Source: Campylobacter showae CSUNSWCD
GTDB lineage: Bacteria; Campylobacterota; Campylobacteria; Campylobacterales; Campylobacteraceae
Direction: 5' to 3'
Assembly: GCF_000313615.1 (NCBI RefSeq)
Contig: NZ_AMZQ01000001.1
Coordinates: forward strand, 310,001 to 374,000
Length of the DNA: 64,000 nt
Position 1 is the stretch's first letter. Each line of letters opens with the position of its first letter. The translations under genes and the position numbers were made by a program. Below the pieces are notes generated by a model that ran no database searches, had not been told where the DNA came from, and was given only the letters and a program-made list of their open reading frames with translations. Below, in pieces: positions 16,604 to 24,799 of the stretch.

Positions 16604-16795
16604 TTACGCACTCCTATCTTGTAAATAGGCGTCTAGCTCGCTCTTTAAAAAGCGGATAGTGCGCTCTGTTAAGCGTTTTGGCTTCGGGAAATCGTCGCGT
16701 TTCATAAAACGCCATAACGTAGCGGTCGAAATACCTAAATACTGCGCCGTCTCTTTCGGGCTTAGCGTGGCGTTCTTTACGATTAATGGGTTCAT
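16604..16795 (-). CDS. AlpA-family regulator
   Basis: The 63-residue product reads LSPKETAQYLGISTATLWRF, then MKRDDFPKPKRLTERTIRF and ELDAYLQ, the standard AlpA/HTH_17 pattern: recognition helix, FPKP turn and R-x-x-R wing. AlpA proteins activate excision or integrase genes in P4-like elements and Gram-negative phage satellites. It heads the leftward operon that ends with the KilAC gene, and lies just downstream of the 32-bp box array at 16909-17068. Confidence 0.85.
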   Translation of the reverse strand: MNPLIVKNATLSPKETAQYLGISTATLWRFMKRDDFPKPKRLTERTIRFLKSELDAYLQDRSA

Positions 16796-16908
16796 AATAA
16801 AAACTCCTTACGAGTGATATTATTTATCCGCGTGCGCACTTGAATAAATATGGGTGAATGTTAGCAAATAATACAGTGTGAGTCTAGTGCGAAAATAGCG
16901 TTAAAATC

Positions 16909-17068
16909 GATGTTAGAAATAAATTTTTAGCGTGAAAAATGATGTAAAAAATAAAAAAGTTTCACGGGTTTTGATGTAGATTTTTAAAAACTTGCATTGG
17001 TTGAGATGTAAAAAATAAATTTCTTACATCGATTTTAATGTAAGAAATTTTAAAAGTCCTTAAAATAG
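16909..17068. promoter_or_regulatory. five GATGT boxes at exact 32-bp steps
   Basis: Units start at 16909, 16941, 16973, 17005 and 17037, always 32 bp apart. Each begins GATGT (the last AATGT) followed by an A/T-rich stretch. The 16941 and 17005 units share 15 identical starting bases and the 16909 unit differs from them at two. The array is in the space between the 207-residue gene and the AlpA-like gene, where the alpA promoter should be. Spacing is seen directly; a regulatory role is inferred. The motif differs from that of the 11509 array but the step is the same. Confidence 0.65.
17017..17050 (-). terminator. AT-rich perfect 13-bp hairpin
   Basis: AAATTTCTTACAT and its complement ATGTAAGAAATTT flank an 8-nt loop. 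On the minus strand it is followed by ATTTTTTAC and lies 24 bases past the stop of the 207-residue gene, so it may end the integrase transcript. The stem is AT-rich, and it overlaps two boxes of the array, so it may also be an operator. Confidence 0.5.
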
Positions 17069-17074
17069 GGCGTT

Positions 17075-17698
17075 TTATTTTGGATTTTGCTTTTTTCGTA
17101 TCTTTTTAAAAGTAGGATTGTGCAGGGTTCTGATTGTTACTTTTAGGGCTTGTATCTCTTTTAAAAGGTCTGTTTTGCTTATTGTGTTTTGCTTGTTTTG
17201 CGGTGCGCTTACTAATAAGCCAAAAAGTGTATCTACAAAGTTTTTCCCCGCCTGCGCTATCGTTGGTATTTTGTATTCGTCGGCTACTCTGCTAAAAAAC
17301 GTTTGTAAATCTTTTATGGCTTGTGGTATCGTTTCGCTCATTGGTCTGCCTGCGCCATTTAGCCATTTATCCATATTTTTCAAAGTATCTAAAAAACTTT
17401 TTATCTCATCTAGCTCATAATCCATATCCGTTTTTTTTCTTGATGTATTGGGCATTGAGAAAAAAGCATAATCGGTAATAGTTTGAAGTATGCTTTGCAT
17501 AAGGTCGTAATCTTGGTCGTGATTAGTAATAAAGGCGTCTAAAAAATTTATTTTATTAAAAAGGTCGTCTCGCTGGCTTTCCGTGATTTGTTTTTTCTTA
17601 ATCAAAAATGGATAGATACTCGCCGCCTGAATGACATTGTTTTTAAATGCGGTCTGCACTTCTATTATTTTTTGTTGGTCTTTTTGCTCTTTGGTCAT
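17075..17698 (-). CDS. hypothetical protein coupled to the integrase (207 aa)
   Basis: A 207-residue soluble, helical, Lys-rich protein starting MTKEQKDQQKIIEVQTAFKN, without a known domain. Its ATG follows the integrase stop with no gap and a GGGGAG site lies at the end of the integrase gene, so the two are co-expressed. Lower GC than neighbouring element genes. A helper in integration or an immunity/cargo protein are both possible; nothing decides. Confidence 0.65.
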   Translation of the reverse strand: MTKEQKDQQKIIEVQTAFKNNVIQAASIYPFLIKKKQITESQRDDLFNKINFLDAFITNHDQDYDLMQSILQTITDYAFFSMPNTSRKKTDMDYELDEIKSFLDTLKNMDKWLNGAGRPMSETIPQAIKDLQTFFSRVADEYKIPTIAQAGKNFVDTLFGLLVSAPQNKQNTISKTDLLKEIQALKVTIRTLHNPTFKKIRKKQNPK

Positions 17699-18916
17699 TT
17701 ACTCCCCTTTCACTTCGTCTAAATAGTCGCTCCACCACTGCATAAGCTCGGCGCGCTCCTCTAGTCTTTGGCTTCTGTCGTATATTGATTTTATTTTGTT
17801 TCGCTCTCTGTGGTCTAAACAAAGCTCGATTATTTCCGCGCCTTTGCCGTGTCGTTTGATATTCTCGTTTAGTAGTGTTGAGGCGGTCGCCCTCAGTCCG
17901 TGAAATACCGTTTCACCGCCAAAGCCTAACCGCTTAAGCGCGTAGTTGAGCGTGTTCTCGCTTAGCGGTTTTAGGCTCGTTATGTCACTAGGAAATACGA
18001 AATCGCCCCGCCTTATCTCGTATTGAGCTTTTAAAAGCTCTTTTACTTGCCTGCTAATCGGCACGGCGAAGTCTGCGCCCATTTTCATATCGCTAGCGGG
18101 AAATACGATGAGGTTTTTATCAAAGCTAACATATTGCCATTTTAGCCCTCTGACGTTCGCGCTACGTAAAAAGGTATGCGCGCCGAATACTAACGCCTGC
18201 TTGGTGCTGTTTGAGCCTCTAAAGCCGTCAATCGCCCTTAAAAGCTCGCCTAGCCTTTCGGGGTCTGTTATCGCTCTAAAGTTCTCGCATTTTGAGATTT
18301 TAAAAGTATCGGCAAAAATAATATCCCTCGTCGGGTTATGTTCGATGTAGCCTTTATTGACGGCTAAGTCTAAAATCTTACGAAGTAGTCTAAACGTGCG
18401 TTTGCTCGTGTCGTGGCTTATGCCTTTTTTGGTCTCGGCTTCTTGTATGCGCTCTATCGTCTGCGCGTAATCCCTGCGCGCTAGCGTGCGAATATCGCCG
18501 TTTTTGAGATAGGGCATAAGGTAGTTATTTATCCGCCCCGCCTCTCTGCTAAGCGATGAGGTATTTTTAGCCCGCTCTTTTTCTATCCACTCGCGCGCCG
18601 CGTCCTCAAATTTAACCGCCTTTTGAGCTATCACGGCTTTTTTGATGTCCTCGCCCCTCTCTTTTAGCCGTTTTAGCTCTGTTGCTTTGGCTCTTGCTTC
18701 GGCTAGCGTGATACTTGGATACTTGCCTATGATGATTTGATTAGTTTTGCGCTCCTCGTCGGCATATCTAAAGACAAACGTTTTGCTTACGCCGTTTTTA
18801 GTCTGCGTCGCATAAATGTAAAGGTATGGAGTGGAAATATCTTTAATCCACTCTCTAGTCTTGCCGTCTTTTAGTGCGTAATTTTTTAGTTGGCTATCTT
18901 TCGCAAATGTCGCCAT
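17699..18916 (-). CDS. int: P4-type tyrosine integrase
   Basis: The 405-residue protein has the N-terminal DUF4102-like arm-binding domain (YLYIYATQTKNGVSKTFVFR then IIIGKYPSITLAEARAKA), a SAM-like core-binding domain, and a catalytic domain. Its active-site residues are Arg 251, His 339 with Arg 342 (HGLR), His 369 and Tyr 379. It recombines attP with the 3' end of ssrA. It points away from ssrA and lies about 280 bp from the attachment repeat. Arm-type boxes upstream of it overlap its promoter region, so Int may control its own expression. Confidence 0.95.
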   Translation of the reverse strand: MATFAKDSQLKNYALKDGKTREWIKDISTPYLYIYATQTKNGVSKTFVFRYADEERKTNQIIIGKYPSITLAEARAKATELKRLKERGEDIKKAVIAQKAVKFEDAAREWIEKERAKNTSSLSREAGRINNYLMPYLKNGDIRTLARRDYAQTIERIQEAETKKGISHDTSKRTFRLLRKILDLAVNKGYIEHNPTRDIIFADTFKISKCENFRAITDPERLGELLRAIDGFRGSNSTKQALVFGAHTFLRSANVRGLKWQYVSFDKNLIVFPASDMKMGADFAVPISRQVKELLKAQYEIRRGDFVFPSDITSLKPLSENTLNYALKRLGFGGETVFHGLRATASTLLNENIKRHGKGAEIIELCLDHRERNKIKSIYDRSQRLEERAELMQWWSDYLDEVKGE

Positions 18917-18948
18917 TTTCTCGCCTTTTTGTATGTGCGTAAGTGTGC

Positions 18949-19104
18949 TTTTGGGTGTGTTATTTTAATTTGCTTGTTTTTGGACACACTCAAAATCTAG
19001 TTTTTGCGCTTATGATTTTGCGCAAAGCCCGTTCTTGTCGGTTATCCTATTTTTGAGTGTGTAAAAATCTCGGTTTTTAGTCGCCCACACTCAAAAACAC
19101 ACTT
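18949..19104. promoter_or_regulatory. cluster of four integrase arm-type sites
   Basis: ACACACTCAAAA occurs exactly at 18984-18995 (plus) and 19051-19062 (minus), and with one mismatch at 18949-18960 (minus) and 19085-19096 (plus). A fifth copy with one mismatch lies near the other end of the element at 8711-8722. Placement between int and the att repeat, in both orientations, fits arm-type sites for the N-terminal domain of Int. No other feature is seen in 18917-19191. Confidence 0.65.
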
Positions 19105-19191
19105 ATTTTCTTAAAAATGTATGATATTCAATGAAATCTTACGAAATGCTAAAAGCGGTTTAAAGCTCGTATTTTAGGGGATTTTGAAGGC

Positions 19192-19231
19192 TTTTGAAAT
19201 CTTGTAAAAATGATAGATGGTGGAAGCGAGG
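19192..19231. repeat. proximal attachment site within and beyond the ssrA 3' end
   Basis: Forty bases identical to 8606-8645. The site includes the last 14 nt of tmRNA (19218-19231) and 26 nt of flanking DNA, so the gene is restored to full length after integration. Confidence 0.93.
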
Positions 19232-19575
19232 GGGATCGAACCCCTGTCCAAAAACAAACCGATTACAGCCTCTACACGCTTAGCAAAAGTGAAATTTTCA
19301 TCTAAAAGGGCTCACTTTCCAAAACCTTATTTTAGACTAAGACAAGATTTCGGTTAATAGCTCGTCAGGCTACCAACCTACGCTAGCTGGGGTTACTCGC
19401 CGTTATCTTAGCTAGTATCAGACTAGGCGAGGCTCAACTGAACTTACGCAGCTTTAGCGTAAGCAGGAGCGTAGTTAACGTTGTTTGCGTTTAAATTTAT
19501 TTGAGCTTTTTACGCTTTGCTCAAAGCGACGTGCCACCGTGACCGCTCTGCTCCTGTCGAAGCCAAGTCGCTCCC
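19218..19575 (-). ncRNA. ssrA: transfer-messenger RNA (tmRNA)
   Basis: The RNA begins GGGAGCGACTTGGCTTCGAC at 19575 and ends GCTTCCACCA at 19218, which form the tRNA-like domain with the T-loop GGTTCGAT. The reading frame for the tag runs from 19488 to 19447 and encodes ANNVNYAPAYAKAA followed by TAA (19444-19446). tmRNA rescues stalled ribosomes together with SmpB. A -10-like TATTCT lies at 19579-19584, six bases before the 5' end. The total is 358 nt. Its 3' end is the integration target of the adjacent element. Confidence 0.97.
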
Positions 19576-19641
19576 GTAAGAATAGGCTAAATTTAGCCTT
19601 GTTTTAAAGATTATGGATTATATTATTTTTTGTTTTTTTTG

Positions 19642-20049
19642 TCAAACGTCTAGTTTTTGCGGTATTTTTACGATATTTGCATCTAAGGGGCTGAAAAACT
19701 CGGCATCGTTTTCTATGTCGTTTTTGTATCTGTTAAACTGGTCGCTCAATAAAAGTAACCAGTCCACAAAATCTTCATTTGCCGGCCCTTGTAAATCCCT
19801 TGCTTCGCCGCAAATTTCCTCTGCTAACGTAGTTAACTTAATTATAGGATCAAGCCTCATAAAGCCTGCTGCGGATTTAATATTATGAAAAATTCTAAAA
19901 AGTTCACTAATATTGCTACCGTATCTATCGTGCCTGGCAAGGTTTATGATTAGCGGCTCCATTAAATCGCACATCAAAGTATAGTGCGATAAAAACTCCT
20001 CTACTATGTCGTATGAGTAGTCTATTTCAAGGCTTTTCAGTATTCCCAT
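19642..20049 (-). CDS. HPt-domain histidine phosphotransfer protein
   Basis: The 135-residue cytoplasmic protein is a single four-helix HPt domain. The phosphorylation site reads FRIFHNIKSAAGFM, with His 55 and the following K-S/G-A-A-G pattern. It would relay phosphoryl groups in a signalling cascade, possibly chemotaxis-related, but no partner kinase or regulator is encoded nearby. The gene is divergent from panB. The start at 20049 is the only sensible one. Confidence 0.82.
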   Translation of the reverse strand: MGILKSLEIDYSYDIVEEFLSHYTLMCDLMEPLIINLARHDRYGSNISELFRIFHNIKSAAGFMRLDPIIKLTTLAEEICGEARDLQGPANEDFVDWLLLLSDQFNRYKNDIENDAEFFSPLDANIVKIPQKLDV

Positions 20050-20133
20050 TGAGTTTCCTTAAATTTGTTGTCAGGATTGTAACATTTTTTTGATAAAATT
20101 AAAAATAAAATACCTAAATTTAAGGAAAAATTT

Positions 20134-20937
20134 ATGCTAGAAAATAATAAAAAAGTTACAATTTATGATATAATTAACAAAAAGGGTTTAGAGCCCATCG
20201 TTATGATCACGGCTTATGACGCTCTTTTTGCGCGGCTTTTTGACGATTACGTCGATATTATCTTGGTCGGCGACAGTCTAAACATGAGTTTTAACGGCAA
20301 AAAAGACACCCTTAGCTTAAAAATGGACGACGCGCTTTATCACGTTAAGGCTGTTTTGCAGGGTGCAAAGCATGCTTTTGTCGTTGCCGATATGCCCTTT
20401 GGTAGCTATCAGGACGAAAAATCCGCGCTAAAAAACGCGACCAAATTTATCAAAGCAGGCGCGGACGCCGTCAAATTTGAAGGCGGTCTAAAAGCCGCTC
20501 CTATCGTAAAAAGGCTCGTGGGCGAAGGTATAAACGTGATGGCTCACATCGGGCTCATGCCTCAGTTTGTGCGAAACGAGGGCGGCTACAAGATAAAAGG
20601 ACGCAGCGAGGCCGACGAAGCGCGCTTGATCGATGAGGCGAAGGCGCTCGAGTGCGCTGGAGCGTTTTCTGCCGTGGTCGAGGGCACACTAAGCCCGGTT
20701 GCGGCAAAGGTCGCAAAAAGCGTGCAGATGCCTATCATCGGTATCGGCGCGGGTGCCGACGTGGACGGACAGGTACTCGTGTGGAGCGATATGCTCGGGT
20801 TTTTCGATGAGTTTAAGCCGAAATTCGTCAAGCGCTATCTTGACGGAGCAAATTTGGTGCGAACGGCCGTCGAAACCTATGCTCGTGAGGTTAGAGAAAA
20901 GACCTTTCCGAGCGAGGAGTTTGAGTATAAAATTTAG
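20134..20937 (+). CDS. panB: 3-methyl-2-oxobutanoate hydroxymethyltransferase
   Basis: The 267-residue product has the PanB hallmarks: MITAYDALFARLFDDYVDII, VGDSLNMSF, VVADMPFGSY, VKFEGG, MAHIGLMPQ and IGIGAG. It adds a hydroxymethyl group from 5,10-methylene-THF to 2-oxoisovalerate, the first step of pantothenate synthesis. It appears as a single gene; panC and panD are not in the window. Length fits the family. Confidence 0.97.
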   Translation: MLENNKKVTIYDIINKKGLEPIVMITAYDALFARLFDDYVDIILVGDSLNMSFNGKKDTLSLKMDDALYHVKAVLQGAKHAFVVADMPFGSYQDEKSALKNATKFIKAGADAVKFEGGLKAAPIVKRLVGEGINVMAHIGLMPQFVRNEGGYKIKGRSEADEARLIDEAKALECAGAFSAVVEGTLSPVAAKVAKSVQMPIIGIGAGADVDGQVLVWSDMLGFFDEFKPKFVKRYLDGANLVRTAVETYAREVREKTFPSEEFEYKI

Positions 20938-21133
20938 CTTGTTTTAGCTAAATCTAGTCTGCACAGCAAATTTGATCATCCTGCAAACGACGGCAAATTT
21001 GAGCCTTAGGCGTTAAATTTGACGAACAGAGTTTGGTTTAAATTTGAACGCTTGCATTTACCCGCCCCTCGTCAAATTTGACGGGCAAATTTGGCTATCA
21101 AAACAAGACTAGATTAAAAACAAGGAGCGAGTT

Positions 21134-22021
21134 TTGAAAATTTTATTGATTTTAGCGACGCTTTTGGGCTCGCTAATGGCCTCAAATCCGAATTTTGGGC
21201 TAGGCATCGATAGCCTAGGCGAACAAAGCGAGCAAGCGCAGAACGAGAAGCGATTTTCTAAGCGCGAGGAGGCCGCGAGGCAGGCGATCGAAAATGCCGA
21301 CTATGACGCTGCTTTTAAGATTTTATCGCCGCTTTGCGAGGAGGGCGATGCGATGAGCTGCGCGGCGCTGGGCAGTATGCATTTTAGTGGGCTTGGGGCC
21401 GAAAAAAGCAACGAAAAAGCCGAGCTTTTCTTTGAAAAATCTTGCGAGCTAGGAAACGGCACGGGCTGCTTTGATCTGGCGCTTTTAAACGTCAAGGAAA
21501 TTTTCGGCCCTAAAGATGAAAATAAAATATTCCGCCTCTACGAAAAAGGCTGCGAATTAGGCTCTGAAGCGGCTTGCAACAACCTCGGTCTCATCTACGA
21601 ATCGCAAAACGATCTCAAAAAATCCATAAATTTATATGCCAAAGCGTGCAGGAAATTTGACGGTGCTGGCTGCTACAACTACGGCAGGATGATGCATGAG
21701 GGGCTGGGCGCAGAGCGCGATCTAACAAGCGCGCACAAGGCTTTTGACACCTCGTGCTATATGAAAAATGCGCTTGGCTGCTATGCTCTTGGCTACGTTT
21801 ACGAGCATGCGCAGGGCGTGGAGTTCGCCGTTTACGACGCGTACGACGGATATTCGCGCGCTTGCAAGCTCGGCAACGACGACGGCTGCAGGGCTCTGGG
21901 CTTTGAAAACTACGAAAAAAATATAGAAATTTACGAAAAATTCGAGTCCATCGCGGAGGGGTGTAAATTTGGCAACGATAGCGACTGCAAGCTTTTAAAG
22001 GCAAGAATAGCGGAGTTTTAA
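21134..22021 (+). CDS. secreted Sel1-like repeat protein (HcpA-type)
   Basis: The start is a TTG with AAGGAG seven bases upstream. The product of about 295 residues begins with a signal peptide (MKILLILATLLGSLMA). Several Sel1-like repeats follow, with Cys pairs spaced as in Helicobacter cysteine-rich proteins (LCEEGDAMSCAALGSMHFSG, CELGNGTGCFDLALL, CELGSEAACNNLGLIYE). Disulfide-bridged repeats of this kind form periplasmic or secreted solenoids for protein contacts. A few of the last repeats are irregular. The specific role is unknown. Confidence 0.85.
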   Translation: MKILLILATLLGSLMASNPNFGLGIDSLGEQSEQAQNEKRFSKREEAARQAIENADYDAAFKILSPLCEEGDAMSCAALGSMHFSGLGAEKSNEKAELFFEKSCELGNGTGCFDLALLNVKEIFGPKDENKIFRLYEKGCELGSEAACNNLGLIYESQNDLKKSINLYAKACRKFDGAGCYNYGRMMHEGLGAERDLTSAHKAFDTSCYMKNALGCYALGYVYEHAQGVEFAVYDAYDGYSRACKLGNDDGCRALGFENYEKNIEIYEKFESIAEGCKFGNDSDCKLLKARIAEF

Positions 22022-22257
22022 GCTCGAGCTGATTTTTCCGTCAAATTTAAGCTGATTTTTGAGATTTATCCGCTTCGGCGAGGCGGATAAATTTTATCTT
22101 TTATTTGAAAGCAAATTTTACTTTATACGATTTTAAAATCATTTACGGCGTCAAATTTGGCGCCTAAATCGAAGCCTGGTTTCAAGCAAGCCCAAAGCCA
22201 AAACTTACCCAAAATTTTGTAAAATGCGGCAAATTTACGAAACATAGAGCCGAAAAA

Positions 22258-23271
22258 ATGGATAGAATAGTCGAAATAGAAAAAATAAGCTTCGAGAACG
22301 ATTTTGAGGTGTCGCTGCGCCCAACGCGCTTTGAAGACTACATCGGGCAGGAAAAGATCAAGCAAAATTTAGGCGTATTTATAAAGGCTGCCAAAAAGCG
22401 CGGCGAGTGCCTAGACCACGTGCTTTTCTACGGGCCGCCGGGCCTTGGCAAGACGACGCTGGCGCACATCATCGCAAACGAAATGGGCGTGAGTATCAAG
22501 ATGACGGCCGCTCCGATGATAGAAAAAAGCGGCGATCTGGCGGCGGTGCTGACAAATTTGCAAGAGGGCGACGTGCTATTTATCGACGAGATACATCGCC
22601 TAAGCCCCGCGATCGAGGAGGTGCTTTATCCTGCGATGGAGGACTTTCGCCTAGATATCATTATAGGCTCGGGGCCTGCGGCGCAGACCATCAAGATCGA
22701 CCTGCCTAAATTTACGCTCATCGGCGCTACGACGCGCGCGGGCATGATTTCAGCACCCCTGCGAGATAGATTTGGCATGGATTTTAGGTTGCAGTTTTAT
22801 ACCAGAGAGGAGCTGGCTCGTATCGTGCAGATCGCCTCGGTGAAGCTTGGCAAAGAGTGCGAAAAAGCCGCCGCTCTCGAGGTCGCCGCTCGCTCACGCG
22901 CTACGCCTAGGATCGCGCTACGGCTGCTAAAGCGCATACGAGACTTTGCCGAGGTAAACGACGAAGCCATCATCTCGCAACCCCGCGCCAAAGAGGCTCT
23001 GGACGCGCTTGGCGTAAACGACATAGGCTTTGACGAGATGGATATCAAGTATCTAGAGATCCTGCTCGCCGCCAAACGCCGTCCGATGGGTCTAAGCACG
23101 ATCGCGGCGGCTCTAAGCGAGGACGAGGGCACGGTCGAGGATGTGATCGAGCCCTATCTGCTCGCTAACGGCTACATCGAGCGCACCGCCAAAGGCAGGC
23201 TAGCAAGCGCCAAAGCCTACGAGGTGTTTAAGCTTAAATTTGACGGTCCAAAGGAAGGAAATCTATTTTAA
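22258..23271 (+). CDS. ruvB: Holliday junction branch-migration helicase RuvB
   Basis: The 337-residue AAA+ ATPase has [15 protein letters not shown], Walker [10 protein letters not shown], Walker B FIDEIHRL, the sensor segment LIGATTRAG and the C-terminal winged helix ending RTAKGRLAS. It drives branch migration with RuvA in recombination and repair. Length and motifs are complete. The neighbouring genes are unrelated. Confidence 0.97.
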   Translation: MDRIVEIEKISFENDFEVSLRPTRFEDYIGQEKIKQNLGVFIKAAKKRGECLDHVLFYGPPGLGKTTLAHIIANEMGVSIKMTAAPMIEKSGDLAAVLTNLQEGDVLFIDEIHRLSPAIEEVLYPAMEDFRLDIIIGSGPAAQTIKIDLPKFTLIGATTRAGMISAPLRDRFGMDFRLQFYTREELARIVQIASVKLGKECEKAAALEVAARSRATPRIALRLLKRIRDFAEVNDEAIISQPRAKEALDALGVNDIGFDEMDIKYLEILLAAKRRPMGLSTIAAALSEDEGTVEDVIEPYLLANGYIERTAKGRLASAKAYEVFKLKFDGPKEGNLF

Positions 23272-23320
23272 TGAAAATTTATTGCAAGACAAAACCGGAA
23301 TTACAAATAAAAGGATAAAA

Positions 23321-23824
23321 ATGAAGAAATTTTATTTTGTGTTCGCGCTTTTACTATGTTTTGATTTGGTATTTGCCGGAAACGAAACGGCTGGATTTAG
23401 TAGAGATGACGGTCTGGAGGTCGTTAGAGACGATATTTATAAGCTAATGTGGCAGGACGGCAAAGATGTGTTTGAAGGCGACTGGAAAGAAGCTAAACGC
23501 TATTGCGAAAATTTAAAATTCGCAGGTTATTCCGACTGGCGACTGCCCACTAGAAAAGAGCTTTTAAGCATCACTGACGATAGCAAGTCAGACTGGCAGC
23601 GCGTCTCTGATCCAAAGAAGTGCTCAAAAGCTGCATATGACGGAGCATGCCGTTTGGCTATAAATTCGGCTTTTAAAAATGTTAAACTTTATTACTACTA
23701 TCAAAGTTCAACAAAGAACGTGGACCCGTCGTATGGAGTGAGAATAGTATATTTCGGGGACGGTAGTGATACCTGGAGTGGTCTATCTAAGCGTCACAGA
23801 GTGAGATGCGTTAGACAGTATTGA
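23321..23824 (+). CDS. secreted DUF1566 (Lcl C-terminal-like) domain protein, copy 1
   Basis: The 167-residue product has a signal peptide (MKKFYFVFALLLCFDLVFAG). A DUF1566 domain follows with YKLMWQDG, AKRYCENLKFAGYSDWRLPT, KELLSI and a closing VRCVRQY. The ATG at 23321 has an AAAGGA site; the longer upstream frame overlaps ruvB and is not used. A 14-residue insertion with a Cys pair near the middle distinguishes it from copy 2. The domain is common in adhesion or lectin-like secreted proteins; the role here is unknown. Confidence 0.82.
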   Translation: MKKFYFVFALLLCFDLVFAGNETAGFSRDDGLEVVRDDIYKLMWQDGKDVFEGDWKEAKRYCENLKFAGYSDWRLPTRKELLSITDDSKSDWQRVSDPKKCSKAAYDGACRLAINSAFKNVKLYYYYQSSTKNVDPSYGVRIVYFGDGSDTWSGLSKRHRVRCVRQY

Positions 23825-23849
23825 TTTAAATTTAAATAAAGAGGAAAAT

Positions 23850-24293
23850 ATGAAAATATATATGACGGTTTCTTTGCTACTTTGCGGACTGCTCAATGCC
23901 GACGTACTAATCCCCGCTTGCCAAAGAGATAACGATAAAAATGTAGTTGTATGTAGTGAAACTAAGCTTGGTAAACTTATGTGGCAAGACGACCCAAAGA
24001 TATTTAACGGCGATTGGGATAAAGCTAAAAGTTACTGTGAAAATTTAAATTTTGCCGGCTATTCAGACTGGCGGCTGCCTACTAGAATTGAGCTTTTAAG
24101 TATCACAGACGATAGTAAATTTAATCCATCTATAAATTCCGCTTTTAAAAACGTGAAATCACGGCTGTACTGGACTTCCACGATGCATGCCGACGATTTG
24201 TCTATTGCATGGATTGTGTCTTTTACGGACGGTAGCAATGTTTGGGACGAAAGGCCGTTTAGTCCTTGCGTACGGTGTGTTAGGCAATATTAA
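23850..24293 (+). CDS. secreted DUF1566 domain protein, copy 2
   Basis: The 147-residue paralog of the previous gene has a signal peptide (MKIYMTVSLLLCGLLNA), then GKLMWQDDPK, ENLNFAGYSDWRLPTRIELL, YWTSTMHADD and the final CVRCVRQY. It lacks the Cys-containing insertion of copy 1. The two stand in tandem 25 bp apart with their own ribosome sites and probably arose by duplication. Confidence 0.82.
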   Translation: MKIYMTVSLLLCGLLNADVLIPACQRDNDKNVVVCSETKLGKLMWQDDPKIFNGDWDKAKSYCENLNFAGYSDWRLPTRIELLSITDDSKFNPSINSAFKNVKSRLYWTSTMHADDLSIAWIVSFTDGSNVWDERPFSPCVRCVRQY

Positions 24294-24355
24294 AATCAAT
24301 AAACTATTAAATTTCGGCGCAAAAGCAAAAAACCAAAGCACCGAAATTTGAAATT

Positions 24356-24799
24356 TTATCTAAAACTAAAAGTCCAAGAGCCTTTATTGGTTTCAATTCC
24401 TGCTTCTAGGGGATCACAGTTTACGCTAATTCCGCTTTTATCTCCAAAATTAAGCTCAAGCGCATTGTCCTTGCCGTATTTATCGTAAAAATCCGGTATA
24501 GCTAGAGTTTCGATCTTTTCGTATTTTTCATTGTCAATTACAGCCACGCTGTATTCATCCTTCCTAGCAATAAACCTAAAATAATATTTCTTATCTTTAG
24601 ATGGTTTACCCCAAAATGCAGGACAGTTTCCCCTGTTTACAATCAGGCCATATATTCTAAGTCCGTCTTCTAGCGAGGTTATGATAACCGCTCCTCCTCT
24701 AACCTGCACCTCAAGAGGCGCCTTATCTGCCGCCTTTGCTCCATCACTGCCGCAGCCTATGAGTATCGCCGCAGCTAACGCTAAACTTAGCTTCGTCAT
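24356..24799 (-). CDS. putative lipoprotein
   Basis: The 147-residue product has a lipoprotein signal (MTKLSLALAAAILIGC) with the lipobox ILIGC, so it should be lipidated by Lgt. The mature part is mainly beta and has two Cys (GNCPAFW and VNCDP). No known family. The start overlaps the stop of a 55-codon frame upstream (ATGA), which points to an operon of three small genes with 24796-24963 and 24973-25089. Confidence 0.75.
   Translation of the reverse strand: MTKLSLALAAAILIGCGSDGAKAADKAPLEVQVRGGAVIITSLEDGLRIYGLIVNRGNCPAFWGKPSKDKKYYFRFIARKDEYSVAVIDNEKYEKIETLAIPDFYDKYGKDNALELNFGDKSGISVNCDPLEAGIETNKGSWTFSFR

Larger units (their letters stand above)
8606..19231. mobile_element. ~10.6 kb integrative element in the 3' end of ssrA (satellite-like or plasmid-like)
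   Basis: A 40-bp perfect direct repeat at 8606-8645 and 19192-19231 brackets the segment. The right copy covers the last 14 nt of the tmRNA gene plus 26 nt downstream, and the integrase gene is the element gene nearest to it. This is the classic layout of an island in ssrA. The content is int, a gene of unknown function, alpA, four small genes ending with a KilAC antirepressor, a Rep-like gene, an NYN nuclease, an iteron region, a repressor on the opposite strand, small genes including a TerS-like one, and a RelE/ParE-type toxin-antitoxin pair. No capsid, portal, large terminase, relaxase or type IV secretion genes are seen. Boundaries are confident; the satellite interpretation is inference. 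Confidence 0.88.
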
